DNA of 16,292 nt from CAKPSH01 sp964634355 (GTDB taxonomy: Bacteria > Bacillota > Clostridia > TANB77 > CAG-508), in assembly GCA_964634355.1 (NCBI GenBank), contig CAZWIF010000024.1, positions 1 through 16,292 on the forward strand, given 5' to 3'. Numbering within the stretch: position 1 is the first letter of the stretch; each line of letters begins with the position of its first letter. Below the pieces are notes generated by a model, which saw only the letters and a program-made list of their open reading frames with translations, made no database searches and was not told the origin of the DNA. The translations under genes and the position numbers were made by a program. Below are positions 15,625 through 16,292 of this stretch, piece by piece.

Positions 15625-16292
15625 ATGAATGGTAAAGAAGAACTAAATCAAGAAGAAAATGAAATCAAAAATGAAAATCAAACAGATGATATAAAAAAAG
15701 AAAAAGTTGAAGTTATATTAGAAAAAGCGAAGAAAAAAGGCAGTATAACATATGGAGAACTTGCGTCAGAATTGGAGGGGGTTAATCCAGACCAAATTGA
15801 TAAGGTTTTTGACGCTTTTGAAAAAAGTGGAGTAAATTTATTAGATACTGATTTTGATGAAGAGCCAGACATTGAAGATTTAAATGACATAGAAGAAGTT
15901 ACTTTAGAAGAAATGAATAATGTAACAGACTTTGAGGGAATAAGCATAGATGATCCAGTTAGAATGTATTTAAGAGAGATTGGAAAAATTCCACTATTAA
16001 GTTATGAAGAGGAACTTGATTTGGCAAAAAGAATATTAGAGGGAGATGAAGGGGCAAGACAAAAATTAGCAGAGTCAAACTTAAGATTGGTAGTAAGTAT
16101 TGCAAAGAAATACTTAGGTCGTGGAATGTTATTTTTAGATTTAATTCAAGAAGGAAATATGGGATTAATTAAGGCAGTAGAAAAATTTGATTATACAAAA
16201 GGATATAAATTTAGTACTTATGCTACATGGTGGATAAGACAAGCTATAACTAGAGCTATAGCAGATCAAGCAAGAACAATAAGAATACCAGT
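15625..16292 (+). CDS. rpoD: Primary sigma factor SigA/RpoD, 5' part (runs off window)
   Basis: Housekeeping sigma factor that directs RNA polymerase to TTGACA/TATAAT promoters. The frame is open from the ATG at 15625 (GGGAGG at 15611-15616) to the edge, giving 222 residues. An Asn/Glu/Lys-rich N-terminus leads into region 1.1 (about 26-72, ILEKAKKKGSITYGELASEL). An acidic linker (about 73-97) and region 1.2 (DDPVRMYLREIGKIPLL, from 109) follow. Region 2 then runs LAESNLRLVVSIAKKYLGRG, LIQEGNMGLIKAVEKFD, and the -10 recognition and melting segment TYATWWIRQAITRA (198-211), reaching ADQARTIRIP. Regions 3 and 4 lie outside the window. It is the second gene of the dnaG operon and probably depends on the promoter before dnaG. 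Confidence 0.97.
   Translation, partial: MNGKEELNQEENEIKNENQTDDIKKEKVEVILEKAKKKGSITYGELASELEGVNPDQIDKVFDAFEKSGVNLLDTDFDEEPDIEDLNDIEEVTLEEMNNVTDFEGISIDDPVRMYLREIGKIPLLSYEEELDLAKRILEGDEGARQKLAESNLRLVVSIAKKYLGRGMLFLDLIQEGNMGLIKAVEKFDYTKGYKFSTYATWWIRQAITRAIADQARTIRIP

Noticed and set aside
1..16292. CRISPR array, insertion sequence, toxin-antitoxin or phage module
   Set aside because: No regularly spaced repeats, transposase or phage-type proteins are present. All genes but two (DUF4364 and the helical bundle) fall in well-known families, and no defence-type gene pair is visible.

Overview
This window is a housekeeping stretch of a low-GC, Gram-positive-type bacterial chromosome. It is about 30% GC by eye, with strongly purine-rich coding strands, AGGAGG-type ribosome binding sites and canonical TTGACA/TATAAT promoters. 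A standalone CarD-type regulator, a DUF4364 gene, a DUF2207 gene with a glycine-rich tail, addA and a dnaG-rpoD pair together point to the class Clostridia, probably a very AT-rich gut or uncultured lineage. I cannot name the species.

Layout. Positions 1-1523 (+) hold the C-terminal part of a DUF2207 membrane protein whose 5' end lies outside the window. It converges on leuS (1577-3991, -), and a strong hairpin sits between them. A 326-base divergent region (3992-4317) carries candidate promoters and two hairpins but no T-box. The translation and ribosome cluster serS - engB (ysxC) - DUF4364 gene follows on + (4318-6736) and ends in a clear terminator shared with a convergent small helical-bundle gene (6787-7221, -). 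From 7456 to the right edge everything is on +: addA, pth, an RNase G/E-family gene, carD, dnaG and the start of rpoD (cut at 16292).

Function. The genes cover tRNA charging (LeuRS, SerRS), peptidyl-tRNA recycling (Pth), 50S assembly (EngB), RNA processing (RNase G/E), double-strand-break processing (AddA), replication priming (DnaG) and core transcription (CarD, sigma-A). The right-hand block places CarD, which stabilises sigma-A open complexes, directly upstream of the dnaG-rpoD operon.

I see no mobile element, CRISPR array, tRNA, rRNA, toxin-antitoxin or defence system, and no previously undescribed system. The items worth a second look are: an RNase G/E that ends just before the zinc-link cysteines; a SerRS with unusual motif-3 and neighbouring sequences; addA without adjacent addB; a 17-bp hairpin plus a perfect Spo0A-box heptamer ahead of dnaG; and several leader hairpins or possible dispersed repeats.
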